Assembly: GCA_037039925.1 (NCBI GenBank)
Contig: JAXRKP010000024.1
Span: 424,501 to 488,500, forward strand
Source of the DNA: Doris montereyensis
Taxonomy: Eukaryota > Mollusca > Gastropoda > Nudibranchia > Dorididae
DNA: 64,000 nucleotides
Direction of reading: 5' to 3'
A program made the position numbers and the translations under genes. Each line of letters opens with the position of its first letter. Position 1 is the stretch's first letter. Shown piece after piece: positions 1 through 12,800 of the stretch. A model generated the notes under the pieces. The model was given only the letters and a program-made list of their open reading frames with translations. It was not told where the DNA came from and did no database searches.

Positions 1-758
1 GTCTAGATGTTATTGTTAGCCTATTTTCTTCTTCATTTGTTGCTTTTCTTGAAACCAGTGAAACTTATGTAAAGAAGCCTCTGGAGTCTGCAAGATAATT
101 TTATGACTGGAAACCCTTTGAACTGCATGATTTCAACGTAAATACACCCTTTACCTGCTGAGATGTAAGTTTGTGAAAGGTCATATGAGATGTTTAGCTT
201 GATGTGAACACAATTTGGTCAATCTTTGGCTTTCTTTGGCAGGTTTACAATCGGTATGATGTGGATCTTAAGTTAAATTAGATTTGATTTGATATCACAG
301 TTAAATTTTTTTAGAATTTTGCATCTAATCCAGAGGAGACTTCACATCCTTTTCACCTTGAGAACTAAAATTTTTTATTCTGTTTATAAAACCTGTTAGT
401 AAAAGGTAGGTCTTTACTGAAAACATCAGGTTTTTTTCTTCAGTTCTTTCATCTCTTAAAGTCATATATCTAATTTTTCATCTTAACACGAAAAAAATTA
501 ACATGTATATTTTGACAAAAGAGGGAAATGGGGATGGACCATTTTGTGAAATGCCATTTCTATTAACATCTTGGGTAAATTTCAATCAATCAATCATGTA
601 GTGATCTAATAAGTAAAGCATATTCCTTCTTAGCAAACTCGTAACATATTATTCATTTTCATGTCATATTTTTATAATACAGAAAAGTGAGACCTATTAA
701 ATATAGCTCTCTGTTAACTAACCTTTTTCTATTATTCATAATTGAAGAGCCAACACAG
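1..758. other. 5' flank / intron 1 of DTL, no exon recognised
   Basis: AT-rich sequence upstream of the first recognisable DTL exon. The exon at 759 starts in mid-codon after an AG acceptor, so an upstream exon carrying the start codon must exist. I looked for a short ATG exon followed by a GT donor and saw no convincing candidate here, so exon 1 probably lies before the window. Confidence 0.6.
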
Positions 759-853
759 GTAAAAATTGGCCTCATCCTGCTGATCTGTCAAGCCTTTTAA
801 CAAAATATAAAAATTACTGCAATGATGAATATTCAACCTTAGATGACATTGGA
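759..853 (+). CDS. DTL: DTL exon 2 (N-terminal leader)
   Basis: Flanked by an AG acceptor and a GTAAGT donor. It begins with two bases completing a codon from the unseen exon 1, then encodes 31 residues including SLLTKYKNY, which lines up with the leader before the first propeller blade of animal CDT2. Confidence 0.85.
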
Positions 854-3800
854 GTAAGTTAAAATTTCTTTTCCTTAACATTGAAATATTATATCATTAT
901 ATCTATGTTATGTGTATATAATATGAGCAAAGCATTAATTAATGGGCTGAAACAATCTTTAATAGCCTTTGTGAATCTTTTTTTAATTTAAATACCTAAT
1001 TATTGACTTTTTCGCTTGGACAATATAGAAATTATTCTATTTATTTGATTTGAATTTCAAATGGGGTATTTTGTAATGTTCTGAGGAATATGATAATTCC
1101 TTTAGAGACAGGTGTTTTCTTACTTCCCAACTTCTGAAAAATATATCATACATTTAAATTGATTTATATTTTAAAGAAAAGGAAAGAAAAATCTATTCAT
1201 CTTTGCATCATTTCAATGTTTATCATTAATTTGTTTATAATTTTTGTTTTCATCCATCCTTTTCAGATGTCTGTCCCACCAATGGCTTGTAAATTTGCAC
1301 AAAGTATGCTAACATTTTTATTTTGAGTTATATTAGTCGTTTGAATGTAACTTTTTAAAATGCATATCTTATGTAAATTATTGGACTGAGCATAATCATT
1401 TTAACAGCTTTAGAGTCGAAAAGGGAATTTTGTTCTCAATTGTTATAAAATAGACCGAAGAAAGACATCTTCTCTGATGTTTTCTTATACTAAGAAACAA
1501 TCTTTAAAATGTGCTGCAATATGAGTTATTTATTCAGTCTTTTTTTTTTATGATTTACAAAGATTGATGTCGTATTCATCTTTTACATATATGTGTGTAC
1601 CTTTATCTTTGCTTCAACAAGTGTTTTAAAATTTACCCATTACAGCAGTTTAAATTGTTCATCGTCCATGTATTATTTTCAGATAGGTATTGCAAGTTTT
1701 CTGTTAAATTGAATCTTTTTAAAAACTATCAGTTGCTCCATCTTCCCAAAGGTGGTGGCCTGAGATGACAGCAGCTTTTACTTTTAGTTTTTACTTTGTT
1801 TTTGTTGTTGTTCTAAATTGTTTACTTACCCTGAAGGTGATATTTCTATAGGCATGTAAGCTGCTAATTGAGTATCCTCTTTTGCCAACTTCATATGCAA
1901 CCCTTTTAATTACGATATTGAAATGTTATTCACCATATGAACATAGCTGTTTTATTTTGAAGCATGACATAAGCTATCTATTTGACAAACTTTATGTCCT
2001 AGGTGAAGTCAAAGGTCACATCTTGAGCGTAGTCGATGAGGGACGGTTTTATTGTTTTGTACAACATTAACAAGAGCGGACAGGAGGCTGTTATGAAAAG
2101 TAAGAGGCATTTGTAGTTTTATGAGATCGGTTTGACAAATAGTCTCATTACTCTACCATAACTTTAATATAGTGGTGTATTAGAGATTTTGTGAAACATC
2201 ATCTTAGAACAAAACCCATTTGCAAGTTCAAGAAGTATGGGAAAAATCACTGCTTTTTAAATTTGACAAAATTGTGAACTCTAAAAAAAACAACCTGATC
2301 CAAAGATTTAACTTTTTGATTTCAGTGCATTTGTCTTCTTATGATTTTATCAAATTTGTGCATAAATTATGTCATAGAGATGGGGATTATTATCATTTAA
2401 GTATGGACAAGACCTTTGTCACTGAGGACATACATTTTTCTACAATTTGTCAGCATGGCAGGTTCACTCCAATGCTGTCTTTGATGTAGAGTGGCTTCAA
2501 GACGATCATCAATTACTCACAGCATCAGGTGATCAGACAATTGCCTTATGGGATGTTGAGAAAACGCATAAGCTTGAATCATTCAGAGGTCATTCCAGCA
2601 GTGTCCGATCTGTAGCACTGAGGACTGATGACAATGGTATAAATTTTATATAATTTTGTTCAGCTTATTGATTAAATTTGAGAAATTTGAGATTGTCATT
2701 AAGTCATTTTGAAGTCTAAACTAACAATTTGTCATTGTGCATATTGGTCATAAAAGAAGTGTTACATTAAATAGTTATAATGTACAATAATTTGTACATG
2801 ATCAACATTGTTGTTTCATGATATAAGGAATTTTCAACATCTTTGGTAGTTGAAAAGATGTAAAATATTTTGTTGGCTTGAAATTTATCTTCTGTCAAAT
2901 ATTCTCATGAAAGAAAAAGCTCCTGAGCAGTCGTTAGGCTTATGTTATTACAAATTAGCTTTACGTCATGTTTTGAAATTGCCAACCAGTACATAAAAAA
3001 CATATCTGGTATACCACCTTTCTGCGTTTGTAAAAGTAACGTTACATTTTACCAGAAAGGCTTATGATTGACTTTTCTTTTGTTATTTACTGTGAAGGGT
3101 AAATTCAAGCTAAATTATCATTGTTTTCTGAACATTTCATGCCATCATAGCACGTTTTTCGATGACCAGAGATATTGAATTTGTCTTTTAAAAATTATCT
3201 TTTCCAGCTGTTTTTGCATCAGGGTCACGAGATGGACATATTATGATCTGGGATAAACGTGTCGTTCACAAAGGTATATTATTGATTCATAATTACATGC
3301 CTGGTAATGAGATTGTTTGAGATGATAGAATCTTGCTCAGTCTGTAGTTGATTAATTCTTCTTTTATTTTATTATAAATCTCTTTTTTTTTCTATTTTCA
3401 TCAACTCCCATTCTACCTTCCGGTGTCTGGGTTTAGATCCCCGATATGATCTTTCTCCAGGCTGCCCTGTCCTGACATTTTTTGTTTCCTTCCGTGAAAG
3501 TTAGATTTCTTAGCGTTAATGCCTCTTTTATATCTTCTTCCCACTTTCTCCGAGGTCTGTTTTTTGGTCTTTTACCTTGAATTTTAGTACTGTATACTGA
3601 TTTAGCTATTCTATTATCATTCATTCTGTTAACATGCCCAAACCATCTCAGTTGATTCATTTCTATCTTAGTTTTTATGCTATCTGCTTTGGTTTGATCT
3701 CTTATTGTTGTGTTTCTGATTTTGTCTCTTTTAGTTTTCCCTACTACTCTTCTTAGATATTTCATTTTGGCTGCCTGTACTCTACTGTATCCCCTACTGT

Positions 3801-6800
3801 CTAAGGTCCAGGTTTCACTGCCATAGAGGAGACTAGGACAATAATCTGTGTTGTATACTACCATTTTGTTTTTTTGTTGACAATTCTTGTTCACCTACAA
3901 ATGCCTTTCCTAGATGATTATATATTGCACTTGCCTTTTGGATTCTCTGGCTGATTTCTTGTCTTAGTTTTTCGTCAGAGTTAATCATTACTCCTAGGTA
4001 ATTGTAGCTTTGAACTTGTTCTAAATTCTCTCTGCTCAATTTAAGATTTTGTGTTTTAGCTTCCCTAGATACTAGCATTGTTTTGGTTTTCTTTGCATTT
4101 ACTCTCATTCCTCTTTTATTTAGTTCATTATTCATCATGTTGATAATCGACTGAAGGTCTGAACTAAATCATCAGCAAATGAAAGCATTGATACATTTAC
4201 TTGTTTAAGCTTCCACATACCTACATTCATTTTCTTGATTTCTGAGGATGCCTTTGCGACTGAATTCATAAATGTGATAAACAAAAGAGGACTTGGGATA
4301 CAAACCTGTCTTACTCCTATGTCGGCATCAAGTTCTACAGATATGTTTTCAGCTACTCTCACTGCACATGTCGGTTTATTGTAAAAGCTTTTAATGGCTT
4401 CTATTAAATTGTGCTCTACATTGTGTTCTTTTAAGGAATGCCATAGTTCGTCCCTCCTCACAGTGTCAAATGCCTTTTCTAAGTCAATAAAACACAGGTG
4501 CAAGTCGATGCTTCTCTCAAGGAATTTTTCTATTATTTGTCTAATTGTGAATATGTGGTCTTGTACACTTCTTCGTGGTCTAAATCCACTCTGGTGTTCT
4601 TCAATCTGATCCTATACTCTTTTCTTTAGTCTCATTTCCAGAATCATGGCATACACTTTTCCTGGTACGCTTAGTAGGGATATCCCTCTATAGTTTGAGC
4701 ACTCCATAGATTCTTTCTTGTGTATTGGTACCACCGTTCCTTTCTTCCAGTCATCTAGCACCTGTTTTGACTTGCATGCTTGTTGACATATTGCATGTAG
4801 TAGTTTGTCTGCCTCTCTCCCTTAGTTTTTAATCATTTCTGGATAAACTTGATCTGTTTCTGAGGCCTTTCCTAATTTCACTTTTCTTCTAGCTGTTTGG
4901 ATTTCTTCCATTGATATATCTACATCTTCAGCTGTCTCATCTGGATTACTTGTTACTCTTACTAATTGATCTGTACTCCTTGTTTCATATATTCTGGAGG
5001 GATTATGTAATTTTTTGAAAACACTTTCTCCACGTTTCCATGACTTCGCTGTCTCCTTTCATTATTTCTCCTTTAGTGTTCTTAATTTGTTGTATTGGGC
5101 ATGCTTTGGTCTTTTTCATGCTTTTCATTGCTCCCCAGAACAGCTTTTGATTTCCTTGATAGCTTTCTTGAAGTCTGTCCAAACTCATCCCACTTCCTCT
5201 TTGGCGATAGTTCTTTTATTCAAGTAATCTACCCTATCCTCTGATCTCTTTGTTTGTAAGTATTTCTTTAAGGCATCCTTCTTTTCTTTGATCTTAGCCT
5301 TGACATTCTCATTCCACCGTGCTGTTCTTTTCCTATCTCCTTTAATTTGTTTCCTACCACAGAGGAATGTTTCTTTATATATTTGCCACTTTTCTTCTAT
5401 TGTGCTATCATTCAGATCCATCTGTCTTTCACTCATAAATCTTTTTATCCTAGATTGGTATCCCTGTTTTACTACTGGTTTATTTAGTTCCTCTATTTTA
5501 AATTTAGTAGCTTTCTTCTCTTTCCTTTTCTGTTTGTTTTCTTCAGTCAGTAATCTCATTTGGGCAATCATTAGGTGACGATCACTAAATATTTCTGCTC
5601 CTCTGTTTACTCTTGCATCCAATGTACTGTAAAAAAGGGAACTGCTAACTATTATGTAGTCTATGATTGACTTTTCACACCTGTCTTCATTTACTCTTGT
5701 ATATTTGTGGATGTCTGTACGAGGATAATACAGTGGTGCTTCATGTTTAACGACATCGGAAATAACGAGAGCTCGTTAATAACGAGACTTTTTCAAATCC
5801 CGGTTTTTTCCTTATTATTTCTCTATTGGAAAAGAGCTGTTTTAACGACACCAAGCGATCCAGAGACCTGAAATAACGAGAACTCGAAAATGATTATCTG
5901 AAATTAAAAATCATAATTTCCAACTAACACACACATTCATCCATACACATATCACAACACGCATTCACGATCAAGTCATAGAGCGGGAGAAGGTAACAAA
6001 GAACGAGTACCGTACCAATAGTACCATACAGTACAATGTACGTAGGCTATACTCGTGTGTAGGCCCGCTACCAGCCAGCACTAGCCAAAGCGTTGTGATT
6101 ATCGATCGACTCGCACGCAGCGCAGCAGCATAGCAAACTGTACACATGTGTAGCCTACTTCATTGGCCTACACTACACCACAGCCACTAGCCAAAGCGTT
6201 GTGATCGGTCAACACTTTTGTTCTTGCGTTAGCCACAAGTCATCGTTTTATTTATTTACTTTACTTCTTTTTAATTTTTATACCATGAATTCTCAAAAAA
6301 AGAAAGAGACTAACCATTGAAATGAAAGTTTCCATAATAAGAAGTGGAGAAGGAAGAAACTACTTGTACCAATGCAGAGATATATCATCGATTTGACATT
6401 CCCTCTAGTACTTTGTACACAATTCTAAAGGACAAAGACAAGATCCTAGTCTGCTTACTCAAGCGGAGAGTTTACAAAGGAGCGGAAGAAAATTAGACGG
6501 CCAGGGAATGACGAGCTCGGGAATAACGACACTTTTTGCTTGGAACAGGGCTCGTTATAACCGAGTTCCACTGTATGCTTTAAGAGAATTGTGTTTTAGT
6601 TCTTGTCAGCCACAGATATTTCTTTCTATTTGCCACTTGTTCCTGAGTTAAAAGAAATCTTAACCCATATTTGACAACATTATTAAATATTCCTTTTTGA
6701 CTTTATTAATTGTATACTTCTTCTATGAATGTCTGCTTGAAACTGTTAAAGATCATTTACACATTTCAATCTTTACCTTTCGTCAGATGGTGCTATTGCA

Positions 6801-9800
6801 CCTGTTAATGTCATATACAATGCTCACGCTCTTCAACAAAGCAAGGCCCCTGGTAAAGTTAGAAAGAAAAAACAGCTTTTGATACAACCAAAAGTAAGTG
6901 TTTGAGAGACGTGTATTACAAATATTCTTAGTGGTAACAATGATGTAATTGTACCTGATTCTGTCATCCACAAACTGATGTATATATCAGGGATGTGAAT
7001 ATATCATTTTGTCTCTGATGTCACTTCATTTGATGTTTGCAACTTAATAGTTGTTGTTTTTAAAAAATTTGAATTTACTTTCTAATTTAGTTAAGGTGAT
7101 TAAATACTATGAGATATAAATAATAATAATTGACACTAGGGTTATCACCTTCCTTCATGCACTGAAGCGTGTGCACTTTATTTTCATGACAGACTGCAAG
7201 TTACACACTGAATGGTGAGACTTCATAAGCTACCATACAAAGTTTCAGGGAAAACAAATTTAAACCTTCTTAATTTCCTGTCAGAAGTTTCAAATTGTTA
7301 GGAGGTTTGAGTCTGAAAATTATTGACACGTTTGTTGTGGAAATAAGCCTTTCACTAGTATCTTGGCAACTATCGCGATTTGAAAATGCTGGAACATAGT
7401 CTGAAAGTGGCTGAAAGAGTGCTTGATCCAGATATCCGAGCGGTGGTAAAAATTGACGAGATGCAATGTGGTTTCGTCCCTCGTAAGTCGACAATGGATG
7501 CTATCTTCGTTATTCGCCAGATGTAAGAAAAATACCGGGAAAAGAAGACGGATTTGTTCTTCCTTTTTAGTGGACCTGGAAAAAGCATTTGACAGGATCC
7601 CATGAAAAGTGATCTGGTGGGCCATGAGACGACTTCACATTGATGAATGGATCATCGAGAGCGCCAGAGCCATGTACAAAGATGCTGAATCATGCGCGAT
7701 CATCGATAACAAAAAAAAGCGAAAGCTTCAACGTCAAGAAGGTGTCCACCAAGGTTCCATTTTAAGCCCACTTCTCTTCATAATTGTCCTCATAGTCATC
7801 ACGCGGGAGTTCCGGACAAGCGCTCCGTGGGAAATGTTGTGCGCCGATGACCTAGTCATAACGGCCGAAACAATAGAAGAACTTGACGACAAGATGAACA
7901 TGTGGAAGTCTGGCCTGATGAAGTACGGCCTATGTGTCAACGCGAAGAAGACAAAATTGCTCAAATCTAGCACAGAAAATGGTCACCAAACACAACCTAC
8001 TGGCAAGTATCCTTGCAGCATCTGTAACATAAATGTCGCCATGAGCCCCATTCAGTGTACACAGTGCAGCAAGTGGGTGCACCGGAGATGTAGTGAAATG
8101 GCAAAACTGCCGAAGAGCAACACATCTTTAGTCTATCAAAAGTGTCTACCACGACAACCTCTTCCGACCACTGCCCCTAGTGCCCTATCAGACGTTGACA
8201 TCGAATCCGTCGATTCCTTCCAATACTTCGGAGACACTATTGGAAAGGGCAGTGGGTGTCAAAATGCCATCACGACCTGAATACGGTCACCCTGGAAGAG
8301 CTTCCATAGTTTAATACCAATATTGTCTGATCGGCTGATACCGCTGTATGAGAGAGGAAGAGCTCTTAAAGCTTGCGTGCGCAGTACTCTATTATACGGC
8401 CCGGAAATGTAGGCCACAACCGTTGGCGATTTGCGGCATCTTGAACGAACTGACGGTCAGATGTTGCGATGGCTCTGTGGCGACCGAACGTCATCAACAT
8501 GCGAGCTCCAAAGCCTACTTGATATCGAGATGTCACATCAAAAATCCTAGAGAGACGACTCAGATTGTATGGCCACGTACGCCGGATGCCGCAAGATCGA
8601 GTACTGACGAGAATTCTACTCCTCATAGCACCCGGTCCTCGCCACGCGGAATATCCAAGAAGTGCTGGATCAACAACATAAAAGAGGACATTGAGTCATC
8701 AGCTGCAGTCGGAGCTGCTTACCCGTTTGACCAAAAGGCTTGGAGAGTAGCCATCAAAATTGGACGCCGTCGTAGACAAAGAATTAGCTCAGTTTAACTT
8801 AAAGCTATGTAATTCCTTACCACAATGTATTTTGAATAGGATAATGGGTTAGCATTCGATTTGATGCTTTTTCTCTTTTTGGGGGTTGTTAAAATCTTTG
8901 TATGAAATTGCAGATGCAGCATTTTGACGTGTTTGAAATTATTTCTTCATCCTGTAAAATATATTAGTTTTCTCATATACCAGAAATAAATTTATAAATA
9001 TTAAAAGCATATTTTATTTGGTTTTAGGATTGTCAAAAAAGTGTTACTGCTGTTGTATACCAAAATGAGAATTATTTGGTTTCTGCTGGATCTGTTGATG
9101 GGTAAGTTTTACAGCAAAAAAATGATGTTTTTGCTTCATGGAATATATTAACTATGGTTTTTAAAAATATTTAAAAATTGTCTTAATTTTCAAAACACCA
9201 CCAGACAAAAGAAGGAATTAAGGATCAATATATGTGTAGTCTTGAATTCGAAGAATTTGTAATACAATAGTACAAGTATTAAACAGATTTTCTGTAGCTT
9301 TATGAATATTTAACACACCTTTTTTCATAAGAATAGCTGACAACATTGTTATACAGTTATGGGAAATTGCATTTATTACTCTTACTTCATTATTTTTGAT
9401 AATTGTAAATTCCTGATGTTAATCCAAAGAAATATAACTTTAGAAAAATTAGGATTTCTACTCAACTTGTATGGTATGAAATCAAAATGACATGTTTAAA
9501 GCAATTCTTAAGATTATATTTATGTATGCTAAATCTAGCCTGGCATAATGAGTAAACGCTTTTAAACAAATTTGACAACAGATTTGACATTGTTTCTTTA
9601 AACAAAATTAAGAAACGACATTTAATCAAGTCTTGTTCTACTGAGTTGAAGCTTGTCATTATTTTTGTTGTTATTTGTGGGATGTTTTAACTTGATTTCT
9701 CCTCTCAATTCATGAATACTTGAAAACAATATCAAATGGAGATGAGTATGTATCAGTAACAGTAACGAATGAACAGACTTTATTCAGACCTTGCAAATTT

Positions 9801-12800
9801 GAAGAAAGAAAAAACATGGGTTTTTTCTTTTTTATGTTTCACATCTTAATACAAGAAAACAAATTTTGAAGCAACTGACGTATCTTTCTTTTTCCAACAT
9901 TTCCTTTCTGACCTTACTATATCTAATTGAATGATTTGAATTTAGTGCATATTTATGCAATATCTCAGAGAAGCACAAATAAAGAATATCTTTTGGAAAT
10001 CCTAGACTCAGTATTTCCAAGAGTCAAGGAAACAGAAGCCAATGATGTTACATGGATTAGATATTGATCACTTTGTATTTAAAGGTCAAATATGATCCCA
10101 AACTTAAAAGATCTCTTCATGCAGTTTTGCTTTGAGTACTTTCATGAAATGTCTTCTTTGTTCTCCCACTGATCACTTTTAAGCTGTTATATGCCATCCT
10201 CACTTGATTGAAGGACTTATTGTTAATCATGTTTCTAACAGTGTAAACAACAAATATCCTTTCGAATTCTAAGAGCTTATATGTACAAGATCATAGAAGT
10301 AAAGTGAATGCCCTTAAAGTCCATTACATCCCATCAAACTTTGGCTTATCCCGGTCTCTATAGCATGTTGTAGAACTGGTAAGAATACATTGCCACCTGG
10401 ACAGGATGCAAGTCTGTTGCGGGTTAAACCTTCTTCATGTAGATGTTCAAATCATAATAGTAGTACCTTGAACTTTGTTGATCGTAATTCTTTTTAAGAA
10501 TTCAAAATGGTTGAATTGAATAAAAAAAATTGTTTATTTTGCTTGGTTTCAGGTGCATTAAGTTATGGGATATGAGGAAAACGTATAAAAATCTTACATC
10601 AGAAGCCACACCAGTCCATGTGATAGAGTATCCAGGAACAAGTTCAAGGAAGCATGGTATTTTGATAGTTGAGATTAATATTGACCATATGAATATTTGT
10701 CAAATTAGAATTTGGTTAAATTGGAGCAAAGAGACAGACCCCTATAATGTATGTCTTTTTTTTTTTTTTTTGCCAAAGAATCTGAAATTAAAGAAAGAGT
10801 AATGAATTTCAAGGAAATTAAATGATACATCTTTTTAAATTAAAAACAAAAAGTTTGTTGTATTAATTATATAAAATGTGAATTTGACTTTTTGAAATAA
10901 ATGTGGGCTTCAGCATCTTTTTTGAGAGCTCAGTTATGTCGCTAAAACATCTGACTACCACTCAAGAGATCCGATGTCATTGATACAATTTTTAAACTTC
11001 TCGATTTTGTGCGTCATTTGACTAGTGCCAGTGGTGATGTTGTAGATTTGACTTTCACTTACATAAAGATGGCACATTAAGTCGTGACTTCTTATTATGT
11101 TTCTGAGTAGTGTGGAAGAAAAAGAAGTCGGTTGAATGAAAAAAGTGAAGGGTTCCATCACAAAACGCGATATCGACCAAAATTGAAAAATAAAAAGATT
11201 TATTGCCCTTGTAATATTTCATTTTGAAATCTCTGCCGCTAAACTGTTTCCTTATTATAAAAAACAACACAATACATCCCGTTCATTTCAGCTTGACAAT
11301 TTGACATTCCGTCGCAAAACACGATGTATGCCAAGGATTGTTTTTTCACAAAAATGACACGTCGCATTTAATGGGGAAAGTGAACGCTTTGATTCTGAGA
11401 AAAGTTCAAATGTCTGATTTAAATCATCATCCCTGTTAAACATGCTCTTTGTCTGTGACGCATTAAGATCTGACAAATCATGAACATGAGTAAGGCATTC
11501 TTTAAACTTTTCTTCTTTTAGAGACATTTAGATATATCGCGTTTTGTTATGAAGCCCATCAAGTGTTCTTACATCTAATGTCTTCTTTCAAGTGATCAGC
11601 AGCTGGCACTATACCTAGCTGTTACATTATGAAACCATATTTTGCTAACAATTGTTGTAATATCAATATATTTCGTTGTGAGTACTATAACACATGCTTG
11701 AACTGTATTTATTGAACTACTATAAAAGTGACTACTTATTCTTTATTTCCCCCTTCCTCATACCACAATCGCTTCAGGTACATATTGCTCAGATTATAAT
11801 AAACGTTCAATCCAGCCGCATCCTTGCGCTTGAACCAATCATTTCAACAATGGTTGTGTTTCTTCTTTTCGAACAGGATATTCCAGCCTTACTCTTGACC
11901 AAAGCAGATGTCGGTTGTTTGCCAGTTGTACGGATGACGTTGTGTACGAGTTCAATTTAATGTCAGCAGAAGACAAACCAGGTATAATACACTAATATAA
12001 ATGTAATGCAATTTGTATCCAAAAGAAACGCACAAAGAAGAATCAGTAATAAAAAGTAAACTATAGTACCTTCCTAGGCAGTGGACAGGTAGGCACCTGT
12101 ACGGGGAGTAGATGATCCCGCCCTCCACAGGTCTCCTGCAGCCTTGCAGGCAGCTCTTGGCTGACCAAAGGCTAAGGGAGATAACCCTCAAAGAAAACAA
12201 CCTGCTGCCTTGCAGGCGGGTCTTGACTGACCAAAGACTAAGGGAGTTAATCCTGAAAGAAAATAACAAGGTGGCAGCCCCACCATCTACCTAGAGTACA
12301 CTGGGCTAATCCCTGCTTATCCACAACCAAACAGATTCAGAGAAAAAATACGTATAATATAACTGGCTTGATCTTTCAAGACGAAGTTGGAAACGAATAT
12401 GGACTGATTTTTAGAACATGGAACGTTAGGGCAATAAATGGAAAAGAGTTAGAATTAGTTGAAGAAACGGAAGATTTCAAAGTAGATATTTTGGCTATTA
12501 CAGACAAAGAAAAAAGGACAAGGAATAGAAAATGTAGGACCGAATCATATTTAATCTTCACAGGAGTAGATGTCAAAGATAGAGCTAGAGCAGGAGTAGG
12601 CCTCTAGTGCATAAAAGACATGAAAAGCTATTTTATAAGCCCACGACTATTAGAGGTAAATATTAAACCAAAAGGACGAGAAATTAAATTAATAATAGCT
12701 TATGGACTAAACGAAGACGCAACTAAAGAAGAAAAAGATATCTTCGAAAACGATTTACAAATAGCTGCAGAGAATCTTAAACACAAACAGGAACTAATGC

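Larger units (their letters stand above)
3274..6786. other. DTL intron 6, transposon-rich
   Basis: A 3.5-kb intron holding a LINE-A copy on the - strand and a Tigger/pogo-like element directly beside it. The remaining ~100 bases at the left and ~210 at the right look unremarkable. Confidence 0.9.

Noticed and set aside
1..66. Frame from the ATG at position 7 as DTL exon 1
   Set aside because: The peptide (MLLLAYFLLHLL...) has no similarity to the CDT2 N-terminus and ends at a stop without a matching donor.
2220..2489. 89-aa + strand ORF before DTL exon 5
   Set aside because: It runs through intron sequence and overlaps the acceptor in a different frame from the conserved WD40 reading.
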